DNA from: Treponema denticola ATCC 35405
GTDB lineage: Bacteria; Spirochaetota; Spirochaetia; Treponematales; Treponemataceae
Direction of reading: 5' to 3'
NCBI RefSeq assembly: GCF_000008185.1
Contig: NC_002967.9
Coordinates: forward strand, 1 to 64,000
DNA: 64,000 bases
The stretch's first letter is position 1; each line of letters opens with the position of its first letter. Below, one piece after another: positions 1 to 10,013 of the stretch. The notes under the pieces were generated by a model that saw only the letters and a program-made list of their open reading frames with translations, was not told the origin of the DNA and made no database searches. The translations under genes were made by a program, and so were the position numbers.

Positions 1-2
1 CA

Positions 3-161
3 GCCATTGAACCTATGTTAATTAATTCGCTTTTTACAAAAGGTAAATACTTCGGATATAAGCTAAATAGTAAAGATGGCAATGCTACTATTTTAAAAAG
101 TTCGAATTTATGTGATTTAGATATCTTTATCGGTAAACTTTGCTCATTATTCCAACAATAG
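3..161 (+). CDS. C-terminal end of an unidentified protein (5' truncated by window edge)
   Basis: An open frame enters from the left edge and ends at TAG 159-161, giving the last 52 residues of a protein that starts outside the window. The tail is mixed polar and hydrophobic, ends in LCSLFQQ, and I do not recognise a family. It converges on dnaA with only 4 bases between the two stop codons. An internal ATG at 15 could start a shorter product, but no Shine-Dalgarno sequence precedes it. That the frame is real rests only on its being open and on its tight packing against dnaA. Confidence 0.45.
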   Translation, partial: AIEPMLINSLFTKGKYFGYKLNSKDGNATILKSSNLCDLDIFIGKLCSLFQQ

Positions 162-165
162 ATAC

Positions 166-1575
166 CTATTTATTCGTATTTTCCTTTATCGTGTTTCTAA
201 GTTCATGGATAATTTTTTCTAAACTTGGGTCGGCAGCAATTTGCTCTTCAATCTTGTTACAACCGTGCAAGATGGTCGTGTGGTCCCTGCCTCCGAAGTC
301 GTTACCCAGCTCCGTGGTAGAACACTCGGTCATTTCCCTGCAAAGGAACATGGCAATTTGACGCGGAAACGAAAAACTCTTGGTGCGCTTTTTGCTTTTA
401 ATGTCCGAAATCGAAATACTAAAATAATCGGCAACGGTTCTTTGAATGAGGTCGATGGTAACATTCCGTTGGCGGGTTGAACCGAAAATATCTCTTAAAA
501 GATTTTTTGCCGTAGCCTCGTCCATTGTTTTTTTTGTAAGCTCCGTATAGGCGATGAGTTTTGTTAAAGCCGCTTCCAAGTCACGCACATTTGAAGAAAC
601 ATTTTTTGCAACCATATCAATAAATTCATTCGGAATTTTCGTGCTGTGTTTTTCCATTTTCTTTAAAAGAATTGCATATCGTATTTCATAGGCCGGAGTC
701 TGTAAGTCTACATTTAAGCCGCGTTCAAACCTGGATTTTAAACGCTGTGAAAGATTTTTAAGCTCAGCGGGCGGGCGGTCGCATGTAAACACAATCTGCT
801 TATTTTTTTCGTAGAGCTCATTAAAAGTATGAAAAAGCTCTTCTTGAGTTTCTACCTTTCCTTGAAAAAAGTGAATATCGTCTATGAGAAGGACATCAGC
901 CTTTCGGTACTTACTTTTAAAAGCAGGCATCATCTTTTTTTGAACACATTCTACAAATTCGTTTGTAAAGTTTTCTGCCGTAACATAAATAACTTTAAGC
1001 TTTGTCGTATCCCATATTTTATTTCCTATAGCCTGCATAAGATGGGTTTTCCCCAAGCCTACCCCTCCGTAAATCAAAAACGGGTTATACGCGCTTCCCG
1101 GATTTGTAGAAACGGCTATAGCGGCATTTACTCCAAAGTTATTATTCGGGCCTACAACAAAGTCCTCAAAATTATACTCAGGTCTCAAATCGGGATGCTG
1201 TCCCCTTCCTCCCTCGGTTTTTACGGATTTTTTCTTGGATTCCGCAGATGACGGCTTTGCGGCATCTTCTTTTTTATCGTTTCCTCCCTCATTTTCTGCT
1301 TTAGAAAGGTCTTCGGAAGTATTCGGTTTGATGATAAAATCTATAGATATTTTTTTTCCTGACAGCTCAAACAATTTTTTTTCGATACCGTTCTTATAAT
1401 TATGAATCATCTGATCTCTAAAAAATTTCGACGGAACACTAAGATACACGGTATTTTCCGTCGATTTTTCATATTTGGACGGTAAAAACCACATAGAAAA
1501 TATAGAAAAGGCTAATTCTTCCTTAAACTGATTAACAGCTTCATCCCAAAAAATTTTATAATCCCATTCACTCAT
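166..1575 (-). CDS. dnaA: chromosomal replication initiator DnaA
   Basis: DnaA is the AAA+ initiator that binds DnaA boxes at oriC and opens the duplex for DnaB loading. The 469 residues carry the N-terminal helicase-interaction domain (about 1-85), a polar linker rich in K, E and S (about 90-130), the AAA+ core with Walker A GGVGLGKT at 170-177 and Walker B VLLIDDIHFF near 228-237, and the C-terminal DNA-binding domain with the signature GRDHTTILHGC near residue 430. Length and domain order are normal. It runs leftwards, divergent from gyrB. dnaN and recF, the usual neighbours, are not beside it. No Shine-Dalgarno sequence precedes the ATG, and a TATAAT lies 8 nt upstream, so the mRNA may be leaderless. 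Confidence 0.98.
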   Translation of the reverse strand: MSEWDYKIFWDEAVNQFKEELAFSIFSMWFLPSKYEKSTENTVYLSVPSKFFRDQMIHNYKNGIEKKLFELSGKKISIDFIIKPNTSEDLSKAENEGGNDKKEDAAKPSSAESKKKSVKTEGGRGQHPDLRPEYNFEDFVVGPNNNFGVNAAIAVSTNPGSAYNPFLIYGGVGLGKTHLMQAIGNKIWDTTKLKVIYVTAENFTNEFVECVQKKMMPAFKSKYRKADVLLIDDIHFFQGKVETQEELFHTFNELYEKNKQIVFTCDRPPAELKNLSQRLKSRFERGLNVDLQTPAYEIRYAILLKKMEKHSTKIPNEFIDMVAKNVSSNVRDLEAALTKLIAYTELTKKTMDEATAKNLLRDIFGSTRQRNVTIDLIQRTVADYFSISISDIKSKKRTKSFSFPRQIAMFLCREMTECSTTELGNDFGGRDHTTILHGCNKIEEQIAADPSLEKIIHELRNTIKENTNK

Positions 1576-1583
1576 AGCTCGCC

Positions 1584-1613
1584 ATTATACTACTTCTTTA
1601 CTTTTTTTTGCAA
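1584..1613 (-). promoter_or_regulatory. predicted dnaA promoter placing the transcript start at or next to the ATG
   Basis: On the minus strand TTGCAA (1608-1613), an 18-bp spacer and TATAAT (1584-1589) precede the dnaA ATG by only 8 nt. It overlaps the predicted gyrB promoter on the other strand, so the two divergent genes share one control region. No perfect TTATCCACA DnaA box is seen in the 108-bp gap. Confidence 0.55.
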
Positions 1614-1625
1614 TAATGATAGAAT
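1597..1625 (+). promoter_or_regulatory. predicted gyrB promoter
   Basis: TTTACT (1597-1602), 17 bp, TAGAAT (1620-1625). The predicted start leaves a leader of about 50 nt ending in an AAGGA Shine-Dalgarno sequence before the gyrB ATG. Confidence 0.45.
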
Positions 1626-1674
1626 GAAAAAAGGCATTTATTGTCAAATTTTATGGGAATTTATAAGCTTTTAA

Positions 1675-3600
<1,926 letters not shown>

Positions 3601-3622
3601 TGCGTAATTAAGGGGAATATGT

Positions 3623-4342
3623 ATGTTTGATGTTAATAGTTCTGTGCTCTTTTGGTTTGCAGGTATTGTGATACTCTTTGTTTTAATTCAGTCCGTCTTC
3701 TTTTTGATAAAGGCTTTGAGGCGGGCAAAAGAGCTCAATATGTCCCAAAAAAAAATAAAGCAAATTATCTCCGGAGCAGCGATTTTTACGGTTGCACCCG
3801 CCATTTCAATCATTTTAGGCATGATAAGCCTTTCCAAATTTTTAGGACTTCCCCTGCCTTGGCTCCGCCTTTCGGTACTGGGAGCCTTAACCTATGAGCT
3901 TACTGCGGCAAGCACAGCTGCTTCCGTTTTAGACATTCCCTTGGATGAGCCGATTGCAAATGCAACAGCCTATACGACTATTTCTTGGGTTATGGCCCTC
4001 GGAATAATTTCGGGGATTGTCGTGATTGCTCTTTTTCTGCCAAAGATGCAAAAAAATCTTATTAAGATGAAGTCCAAGGATGAAAAATGGAGTAAGCTCC
4101 TCATCGATGCCCTTTTTATGGGAATGATTTCCGCCTTTTTAGGAATGATATTTTCTGAAATCAGGCTCGGGCTTAAGGGTTGGATTCCCGTTTTTGTGAT
4201 GTTTTTTTCAGCCTTTTTAATGCTTGTCTGCGGTTTAGTCGTAAAAAAGACAAGGGCTAAGTGGCTTGAAAGCTATGCTATGCCGATAAGCCTTTTGGGA
4301 GGGATGGCTTTTTCCATTCCGATTACCATGTTGATAGCTTAA
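3623..4342 (+). CDS. DUF5058-family membrane protein, first of a pair
   Basis: A 239-residue integral membrane protein with about seven hydrophobic segments: one N-terminal, two around residues 50-90, one around 115-140, two around 155-200 and one at the C-terminus. The overall pattern matches what I know as the DUF5058 family, which has no proven function. A conserved-looking loop after helix 3 holds TAASTAASVLD and NATAYTTISW. The next gene, 40 bp on, encodes a second polytopic protein of similar size, so the two probably form a two-subunit carrier. This could be a transporter for a small metabolite; the substrate cannot be read from sequence. Confidence 0.7.
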   Translation: MFDVNSSVLFWFAGIVILFVLIQSVFFLIKALRRAKELNMSQKKIKQIISGAAIFTVAPAISIILGMISLSKFLGLPLPWLRLSVLGALTYELTAASTAASVLDIPLDEPIANATAYTTISWVMALGIISGIVVIALFLPKMQKNLIKMKSKDEKWSKLLIDALFMGMISAFLGMIFSEIRLGLKGWIPVFVMFFSAFLMLVCGLVVKKTRAKWLESYAMPISLLGGMAFSIPITMLIA

Positions 4343-4382
4343 ACCGTTTAAGGTTTTATGGAACTTCTTATAGGAGGATTTT

Positions 4383-5057
4383 ATGCAAGATACACAAATA
4401 GAATTCGGTTCATATGAAAAAAGCATACATAGGTGGGGAAGAACATGGATGGTAATAGCCATTATAATGTTTCTTTCTTATCCTCTTTTTACCTGTATTT
4501 ACTATAACACTTGGCCCAATTTTTGGCTCCTTTTAAGGGGACTTTTCGGTGTTGCCGTTGTTTTTTGGCCGGTAGGAATTATTGAAGCTTTTACCTTCGC
4601 CCCCATGCTCGGTGCGGGCGGAACCTATGTAGGCTTTATCACAGGAAACTTGACAAACCTAAAAGTGCCCTGCGGAGTCTTGGCTTTGGAGACGGCAAAG
4701 GTTGAAGCCAATACCGAAGAAGGAGATGTAGTTACCACAATAGCCGTCGCAGTTTCTTCCATTACTACAACCCTTATCTTGGTTTTGGGAATGCTCTTAT
4801 TGACTCAGTTAAAACCAATATTGGAATCACCCATCATGGCCCCGGCCTTTAAAAATATCTTGCCGGCCCTTTTTGGCGGCCTTCTGGTAGTCTTTGTTGC
4901 AAAAAATCCTAAGATTGCCGCAGTTCCCTTTGCCTTTATGCTGATTCTTTTTATTGCAATGCCCCAGCTTGGAAAGGCCATAAGTATGCTAATTCCCGTC
5001 GGGGCCGCAATTACAATCATCTACACAAGGATAATGTATAAGAAAGGAAAAATTTAA
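4383..5057 (+). CDS. polytopic membrane protein, partner of the DUF5058 protein
   Basis: A 224-residue protein with a short charged N-terminus (residues 1-18) and about six membrane segments. The central loop GAGGTYVGFITGNLTNLKVP is rich in Gly, Asn and Thr and looks like a re-entrant or substrate-contact segment. AGGAGGATTTT just before the ATG gives a strong ribosome site. It follows the DUF5058 gene in the same direction, and the pairing suggests a heteromeric inner-membrane transporter. I do not recognise a named family for this half. A clear stop at 5057 is followed by the convergent aldolase gene 17 bp later. Confidence 0.65.
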   Translation: MQDTQIEFGSYEKSIHRWGRTWMVIAIIMFLSYPLFTCIYYNTWPNFWLLLRGLFGVAVVFWPVGIIEAFTFAPMLGAGGTYVGFITGNLTNLKVPCGVLALETAKVEANTEEGDVVTTIAVAVSSITTTLILVLGMLLLTQLKPILESPIMAPAFKNILPALFGGLLVVFVAKNPKIAAVPFAFMLILFIAMPQLGKAISMLIPVGAAITIIYTRIMYKKGKI

Positions 5058-5074
5058 AATAACCGAATCCCTTA

Positions 5075-6130
5075 TTATCTTTTAATCGCATTGCTGTTTA
5101 TCTCGTCCACGTATTCAAAAAGTTTTTTTACCGCCTCTTTTGTTGTTGCCCATGAGGTACAAAAGCGAACTGCTGTTTGGTTTTCTGAAATTTTTGCCCA
5201 AAATTCGCATTTAAATTCTTTTTCTATTTTAGCTAAAAGACTATTTTCTATTATCGGAAAGCTCTGGTTTGTTTCGCTTTTCATAAAAAAAGAAAAGCCC
5301 CTATCGGAAAAACCTTTACGGATCATCTTTGCCGTTTCGTTCATTGTTCTTCCTATTTCGAAGTAAAGCTTATCCTTAAAAAGAGTTTTAAACTGAAGGC
5401 CTAAAAGTCTGCCCTTTGCAAAAAGACCGCCTTTTTGTTTTTGTATATATCTAAAGTCTTTTTGAAGATCTTGGTTGTTGATGATAAGGGCTTCACCGAA
5501 AAGAGCGCCCATCTTTGTTCCGCCTATATAAAAGGCATCCGTATATCTTGCCATGTCTGCAAGGCTTAAGTCGTTATTGTCAGCGGTGAGGGCTGTCCCT
5601 AGGCGGGCGCCGTCAACATAGAGGGGTACGGAATATTTTTGAGCGGTCAGCTTTAAAGCCTGTAATTCTTTTTTTGAATAAATGGTGCCGAGTTCCGTAG
5701 GATTTGAAATATAAATCATTCCGGGCTGAACCATGTGCTCGGCTGTGGGATCATCGTAATGTGCCCTTATAAGAGCTTCAGCCTGCTCCGCCGTTATTTT
5801 TCCGTTTGCCGATTCGATGGTTAGAACCTTGTGTCCGCAAGCTTCGATGGCTCCCGACTCATGTACGTTTATATGCCCTGTATCGGCGGCGATAACTCCC
5901 TGATGGGGTCTTAGTACTGAGGCTATCATGGTCAGGTTGGTTTGTGTTCCGCCAGAAAAGAAATAAACCTTACTTTGAGGTGCATCCAGTTCTTTTAAGA
6001 TAAGGTCTGCAGCTTCTGCACAATATTCGTCACAGCCGTAACCGACGGTTTGCTCTTCATTTGTTTCCGTCAATGCTTTAAGAATTTTTGGATGACAACC
6101 TTCACTGTAATCATTTATAAAAAAATACAT
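5075..6130 (-). CDS. low-specificity threonine aldolase (beta-eliminating lyase family)
   Basis: A PLP-dependent fold-type I enzyme expected to split L-threonine or L-allo-threonine to glycine and acetaldehyde in the cytoplasm. The 351 residues include FFSGGTQTN (phosphate-binding loop, about 57-65), the aspartate in LYVDGARLG that holds the pyridine nitrogen, and GGTKMGAL with the Schiff-base lysine near residue 206. Length matches the family. Glycine made here could feed one-carbon and protein metabolism. It has its own promoter in the gap to the SNF2 gene, and that promoter is flanked by a 7-bp inverted repeat. Substrate preference (Thr, allo-Thr, phenylserine) cannot be told from sequence. 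Confidence 0.88.
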   Translation of the reverse strand: MYFFINDYSEGCHPKILKALTETNEEQTVGYGCDEYCAEAADLILKELDAPQSKVYFFSGGTQTNLTMIASVLRPHQGVIAADTGHINVHESGAIEACGHKVLTIESANGKITAEQAEALIRAHYDDPTAEHMVQPGMIYISNPTELGTIYSKKELQALKLTAQKYSVPLYVDGARLGTALTADNNDLSLADMARYTDAFYIGGTKMGALFGEALIINNQDLQKDFRYIQKQKGGLFAKGRLLGLQFKTLFKDKLYFEIGRTMNETAKMIRKGFSDRGFSFFMKSETNQSFPIIENSLLAKIEKEFKCEFWAKISENQTAVRFCTSWATTKEAVKKLFEYVDEINSNAIKR

Positions 6131-6150
6131 ATTAAGCCCCCTAAATTTAG

Positions 6151-6179
6151 ATTATATCATAAAAAAAGGGGCTTATCAA
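6151..6179 (-). promoter_or_regulatory. predicted promoter of the threonine aldolase gene
   Basis: TTGATA (6174-6179), 17 bp, TATAAT (6151-6156) on the minus strand, a near-consensus sigma-70 site. AAGCCCC inside the spacer and GGGGCTT in the leader, just before the ATG, form an inverted repeat around the -10 element. Confidence 0.65.
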
Positions 6180-6199
6180 TGTTTGGATTCATGTTTGAA

Positions 6200-9100
6200 T
6201 TAACTCTTAAAAAGACCGGCCAATTCTTCATTGCTCAATTTTGAAATCCATGTTTCACCTGCGGAAATGCTCATACCGCTTATTTCCCGCTTTTTTTGAA
6301 TCATCTCATCAATTTTTTCTTCAAAGGTACCGGAGCAGATAAGGCGGTGCACGAAGACGTTTTTTGTTTGTCCTATTCTAAATGCCCTGTCTGTGGCCTG
6401 ATCTTCAACTGCGGGATTGTACCAAAGGTCAAAGTGAATTACCCTGTTAGCTGCCGTCAAGTTAAGGCCGGTACCTCCCGCCTTAAGAGAAATTAAAAAG
6501 ATGCGGTAAGCAGAATCCGTTTGAAAAACCTCTACAGCCTTTTTTCTTTTTGAGGCGGGCATTTGACCGTGGAGTAAAAGAGGTTCGGTTCCCAATTCTT
6601 TTTGAATAATGTTTTTTAAAATGTCGAGGGTGCCTACATATTGGCTAAAAATAATTGCCTTTTCTCCCGAAGAAATTATTTCGTTTAAAAGCTCGATGAG
6701 GACAGCGGCCTTGCCTGAGTATTTCATTTCGATTGGAGTTTCCTTATCATAGGCTCTCGGATGATTGCACACCTGTTTTAAGGCCGTTAAAAGTTTTAGA
6801 ACATAGGCCTGTCTTTCAATCTTAGTTTCGGCTCCCATCACCTTGTGCAATTCCGTTTCTACAAGGTTTTCATAAATTGCCAGCTGCTCAGGCGTCAAAT
6901 TGCAATATTGATTTGTAATTATCTTATCCGGCAAATCAGAGATAACCTTGGGATCGGTCTTTAGACGGCGGAGCAAAAAGGGTGAAGTAATTTTTTTTAG
7001 ATCATCCGCTTCGGTTTCCGAATTATGAAGCTCAATCGGAATACGCCATTTTTTTCTAAACTCGTCGGCCGTACCTAAATAACCGGGAAGAAAAAAGTCG
7101 AATATGGAACGCATATCTTCAAGGTTGTTTTCAACCGGTGTCCCTGTAAGAGCAACTCTGCCCCTCGCCTGAATTGCCTTTACGGCATGAGCCTTTTTTG
7201 TTCCGGAATTTTTTATAGCCTGAGCTTCATCTAAAATAATGCAAAAAACTTTTTTGTCTTTTAATTTTTCTATATCTTTTTGCATAGTTTGATATGTGCT
7301 TATTATTACATCTGCTTCGGTAGTGAACTTACGCCCTGCCCCATGATAAACGGCGGTTTTAAGAGAAGGAGCGAATTTTGCTATTTCGTGTTCCCAGTTT
7401 GAAAGAAGGCTTGCTGGGGCTATAACCAAAAAAGGGGATTCCGCTTCTTTTGAATTTTTAAAGCTAAGCATTAAACTTATAATCTGTACGGTTTTGCCCA
7501 AGCCCATGTCGTCGGCCAAAAGGCAGCCGAAGCCGCTTTTGATGTTTGCATATAGCCAGCGGTAGCCTTGTTTTTGATAAGGCCTTAATTCCGCATTTAG
7601 ATTTTGAGGAACGGGAACCTCTTCTTGCCTGAAAATATTCTTGATAATTTCTGAGGCGGGTTTGGAACAGACTGCGTTTCCCGAAAGAACCGCTTGTAAG
7701 ACCTCTTTTGTATCTGCCGGCTTTTCAAGGGCCTTTAACATCTTGGCAACTTCTTCGGGATCAAGTAAAAGAAACTGATCGTTAAATTTTACCAAGCCCG
7801 ATTTATTTAAAAAGAGCTTTTTAAATTCGTCTATATCTATTAAGGTATCTCCCAACATTAGGGCTCGGTCATAAGAAAGAACATCATCAATGTTTAAAAA
7901 TGAAACTATATTTCCTGCTCCCTTTACGGATTTTACGCTTATGACAGGTTTGGGAGTCAAAATATTTTTTAGGCTTTTAGGTAAAACTATATCGATGCCG
8001 AAACGCTGTAAAAGCTTTGCCGACTTTTGTAAAAAGAGCCCCGTTTCTTCCCGCGAAAGCATCACATTTTTTTTAATTGCAAGAATCGAAAGAGCAGGTA
8101 AATAAGCCGCAAGGGTTGCAGGAAACCGCAAAATATCGTCGGGGTTTTTACTCCTCTTTGCTGCGGTATTTAATTCGGCAAAAGGAGCCTCTGCTTCAAG
8201 AGCAAAGGAGTCATCGCCTGCTTCTATTCGCTTTTCTTTAGCCTTACGGACAAGGGCGGAAAGCAAAAAGAATTCGTCGTCTTTTAAGGCCTCCAAGGTT
8301 AAACGGTATTCATATCCGCAATTACTGTAATTTAAAACCGAAAGCCAAGAATAAATTACCGTATCCAAATTCCGCTTGCCGGGAACGCTTATATCGATTT
8401 CTTCATTTAAAAAAAAGAGCTTATCTATTTCTTTATCTTTAGTATAGGACTTGTTAGGAAAGAATTTTAAAGATGCCGCATATTCGGTTAAAAGAGCTGT
8501 AAGCAAAAGCTCTGCACAGTAGAGCCTTCCCCATTTTCCAACCGGAAGAAAAAAGTCCTTTGTGAGGGAAGCTGCAAATTTAAAAATGTCGGCCTTTATT
8601 TCGGAAGAAGCCGAAAGGCTTTTCCAAAAGATAAAAAGCTTTTTGTTTTCGGTAAATACGGCGGGTATAAATGCGGAGCTTTGAATCAATTTCCCTGCAA
8701 GAGCAAAGAGAGAAAAAAGAATTTTAACCGATGGGCTCATCTCATTTAAGCTGTTTCTTGTTTTATAAAAATTTTGAGCTTGCAAAAGAGTTTGATTTAT
8801 TTCGTGGGTTTCGCCTAATTTTATATTTACCGTTAGAGGGCTTTTAGGCTCAAGGGGGAAGGCTCTTTTTTGTTTTCGGATATTGTCGATATTTACTTTT
8901 ACCCTCGCAAACAAAAAAGGGTTTACCGATTTTTCTTCTTGTTTTTCGCTTTGCTTTTCTTGTCCGTAAAAATTGAGCCCGTAATTTAAAACCGCCTTAT
9001 GATAGAATTCCGTCAGCTTTATTATAAAATCGCTTGATGAAAAATTAGGTTCAGGAGGAAGAATATTTGTTATCAGCGGAAGATAGGATTCTCCAAGGGA

Positions 9101-9784
9101 AAATTTTAAAGGACTCTGCAGTTCACAAGAATTATGAGCGGTCTCACTGACTGATGAGTCTGAAGATAAGTCTGCTGCTTTATTTAAGGTTTCATTTTTA
9201 CGGAGGCTCAACGGAACGGGCTGCTCTTGGAGGAGCCCAAGTTTTTGTGTTCCTCCTTTTTCGAAAACTTCGGTTTCCGGTACATTTATAGAATCGATGT
9301 CAAAGCCCGCAAGCTTAAACAAGAGGCGAGGGTCATGGTCTATTTCTTTGGCAAGTAAAAAAAGAACGGCCGCCATGTGCTTGCAAGGGTCTCCCGAATC
9401 GGGGCAGGTGCAGTCCCTTTCGATTAAATTCCAGCGGGCAGGAATGAGCCTCACTTTCTTTTTCTTTAAGGCTTCGATGAGGGCCGGGCTCATAATTCCC
9501 GCCCTAAGGCCTGCGAGTTCAATCGGATGTTTTTCTAAGATTGAGCGGATTGCGGTTTTATTTGTTTTTGAAAGGGGCGGGAATTTAAAATACACATGGT
9601 ACCAAGGAGAATAGTTCCCCTTAACCTTTGCTCCCGCCGTTTGCCCGTTTACCACAAGAGAATTTACCTTCCCTGTGTTTGCATAAGTTTTTCCTCTGGA
9701 CAATCGGCCTGAATCATCATAGGCCTTCAGCATATCCAAAAACCATGCACCCCAAGGTGTCGTCCCGTAAGTCTGTCTTGCCAT
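6200..9784 (-). CDS. SNF2-family ATPase with SWIM zinc finger
   Basis: A 1194-residue DNA-dependent ATPase of the Swi2/Snf2 class. The N-terminal part has a SWIM-type zinc site (C125, C127, C134, H136). A long middle region of about 500 residues has no motif I recognise. The C-terminal third holds the helicase core: LADDMGLGKT near 755-764, the DEAQ box near 856, LTGTPVENN, then the second RecA lobe with AGGTGLNLT and DRAFRIGQ. The frame is open to 9850, but the ATG at 9784 (MARQTYG) fits the family start and sits 7 nt after a TTGCAA-17-TATACT promoter, so I use it. Such proteins are thought to remodel protein-DNA or RNA polymerase-DNA complexes. The partner is unknown and no restriction or defence genes adjoin it. 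Confidence 0.88.
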   Translation of the reverse strand: MARQTYGTTPWGAWFLDMLKAYDDSGRLSRGKTYANTGKVNSLVVNGQTAGAKVKGNYSPWYHVYFKFPPLSKTNKTAIRSILEKHPIELAGLRAGIMSPALIEALKKKKVRLIPARWNLIERDCTCPDSGDPCKHMAAVLFLLAKEIDHDPRLLFKLAGFDIDSINVPETEVFEKGGTQKLGLLQEQPVPLSLRKNETLNKAADLSSDSSVSETAHNSCELQSPLKFSLGESYLPLITNILPPEPNFSSSDFIIKLTEFYHKAVLNYGLNFYGQEKQSEKQEEKSVNPFLFARVKVNIDNIRKQKRAFPLEPKSPLTVNIKLGETHEINQTLLQAQNFYKTRNSLNEMSPSVKILFSLFALAGKLIQSSAFIPAVFTENKKLFIFWKSLSASSEIKADIFKFAASLTKDFFLPVGKWGRLYCAELLLTALLTEYAASLKFFPNKSYTKDKEIDKLFFLNEEIDISVPGKRNLDTVIYSWLSVLNYSNCGYEYRLTLEALKDDEFFLLSALVRKAKEKRIEAGDDSFALEAEAPFAELNTAAKRSKNPDDILRFPATLAAYLPALSILAIKKNVMLSREETGLFLQKSAKLLQRFGIDIVLPKSLKNILTPKPVISVKSVKGAGNIVSFLNIDDVLSYDRALMLGDTLIDIDEFKKLFLNKSGLVKFNDQFLLLDPEEVAKMLKALEKPADTKEVLQAVLSGNAVCSKPASEIIKNIFRQEEVPVPQNLNAELRPYQKQGYRWLYANIKSGFGCLLADDMGLGKTVQIISLMLSFKNSKEAESPFLVIAPASLLSNWEHEIAKFAPSLKTAVYHGAGRKFTTEADVIISTYQTMQKDIEKLKDKKVFCIILDEAQAIKNSGTKKAHAVKAIQARGRVALTGTPVENNLEDMRSIFDFFLPGYLGTADEFRKKWRIPIELHNSETEADDLKKITSPFLLRRLKTDPKVISDLPDKIITNQYCNLTPEQLAIYENLVETELHKVMGAETKIERQAYVLKLLTALKQVCNHPRAYDKETPIEMKYSGKAAVLIELLNEIISSGEKAIIFSQYVGTLDILKNIIQKELGTEPLLLHGQMPASKRKKAVEVFQTDSAYRIFLISLKAGGTGLNLTAANRVIHFDLWYNPAVEDQATDRAFRIGQTKNVFVHRLICSGTFEEKIDEMIQKKREISGMSISAGETWISKLSNEELAGLFKS

Positions 9785-9791
9785 AGCGAGA

Positions 9792-9820
9792 AGTATACCA
9801 AAAGATGGGATGGCTTGCAA
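9792..9820 (-). promoter_or_regulatory. predicted promoter of the SNF2 gene, leaderless arrangement
   Basis: TTGCAA (9815-9820), 17 bp, TATACT (9792-9797) on the minus strand, ending 7 nt before the ATG at 9784. No Shine-Dalgarno sequence is present. It lies inside the open frame that would start at 9850, which argues against the longer start. Confidence 0.6.
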
Positions 9821-9882
9821 TTGCTTATCAAGCAAAAGCATCTTCATCATGTGAGCGTCTCATAGCTATGACGTATTTACGG

Positions 9883-9908
9883 TATACATAATCGATATAC
9901 ATAATCGA
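9883..9908. repeat. 13-bp sequence repeated twice in tandem
   Basis: TATACATAATCGA occurs at 9883-9895 and again at 9896-9908, perfectly, in the spacer between the SNF2 gene and the first Rpn gene. The function is unknown; it lies just upstream of the region the two Rpn genes share. Confidence 0.7.
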
Positions 9909-9915
9909 TAAATTA

Positions 9916-10013
9916 TTTTTTAAATTTTACTATCTATTACAAACAATTTCTATAATAATTATGAAAGGGGGAAATTTTTCTTCCTTTTAAATAATTTTTA
10001 TGAGAGGTAAAAA
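9916..10013 (+). promoter_or_regulatory. conserved upstream region of Rpn copy 1
   Basis: This stretch matches, with few changes, the region upstream of the other Rpn gene (59180-59274, minus strand). It contains a possible TTTACT (9926-9931), 19 bp, TATAAT (9951-9956), then ATTATGAAAGGGG and a T-rich leader. Conservation outside the coding part suggests the promoter travels with the gene. Confidence 0.5.
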
